A DNA stretch of 64,000 nucleotides from Streptomyces sp. HUAS CB01 (GTDB lineage Bacteria > Actinomycetota > Actinomycetes > Streptomycetales > Streptomycetaceae): contig NZ_CP129137.1 in the NCBI RefSeq assembly GCF_030406905.1, positions 3,671,001-3,735,000 of the forward strand, given 5' to 3'. The notes beneath the pieces are model-generated. The model was not told the DNA's origin. It saw nothing but the letters and a program-made list of their open reading frames with translations, and made no database searches. Below are positions 63,002-64,000 of this stretch, piece by piece; the first letter of the stretch is position 1, and every line of letters starts with the position of its first letter. The translations under genes were made by a program, and so were the position numbers.

Positions 63002-64000
<999 letters not shown>

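Overview
The window is chromosomal DNA of a Streptomyces or very close relative. The evidence is very high G+C, frequent GTG/TTG starts, many 4-bp start/stop overlaps, and recognisable actinobacterial genes: GlnR, Nur, RsiG, MshD, CsoR and the pst phosphate system. Gene order matches what I remember of the S. coelicolor glnR-pst neighbourhood. I could not run an alignment, so names that rest on synteny are inference. I see no insertion sequence, prophage, CRISPR array or tRNA.

Layout. 0.5-6.6 kb: a flavin/F420 reductase fused to hemerythrin, a TetR regulator divergent from a drug-type ABC exporter, and a protein with two phosphotransferase domains. 6.7-10 kb: two paralogous GntR regulators of the DevA/DevE kind. 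One overlaps a HAD hydrolase (devA-devB architecture). Each regulator faces a divergent gene for a tiny, mutually similar membrane protein, with palindromic or phased repeats between them. 10-16 kb: Eis-like acetyltransferase, asparaginase, the c-di-GMP-dependent anti-sigma factor RsiG, Dtd, YgfZ, the nickel regulator Nur, a nitrobindin-like protein and a 32-residue membrane protein. 16.2-19 kb: a three-gene overlapping operon of single-pass membrane paralogs sharing a KLL-[LV]-P motif. 19-25 kb: sulfur genes (DsrE-like, DUF1416, rhodanese) with a leaderless Cys-containing leader peptide, then DUF2993, MoaD/ThiS and an alpha/beta hydrolase.

25-34.8 kb: glnR with a structured 5' region and a coupled upstream mini-ORF; a LacI regulator; a trypsin-like protease with a two-component system; a Tat-exported phospholipase C; a secreted 5'-nucleotidase; MshD. 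34.9-38.2 kb: a YtrA-type GntR regulator with an ABC ATPase and two near-duplicate permeases. 38.4-49.3 kb: phosphate economy (ppk, CHAD, Nudix, pstSCAB behind PHO boxes, pit and its DUF47 partner), then csoR with its operator.

49.4-62 kb: small conserved proteins, a lipoprotein, a PAP2 phosphatase, a lytic transglycosylase/NlpC protein, a thioesterase, and an operon of type-IV-secretion-like membrane genes that appears to be the cmd differentiation cluster. It has pilin-like, VirB8-, VirB6-, VirB3/VirB4- and VirD4-like members but no relaxase. The window ends in an rRNA operon on the minus strand (5S complete, 23S cut by the window edge).

The less-explained material, in order of interest, is: the GntR/mini-membrane-protein pairs, the relaxase-less secretion-like cluster with a split VirB4 and a P-loop-less VirD4 relative, and the KLL-motif triple operon.
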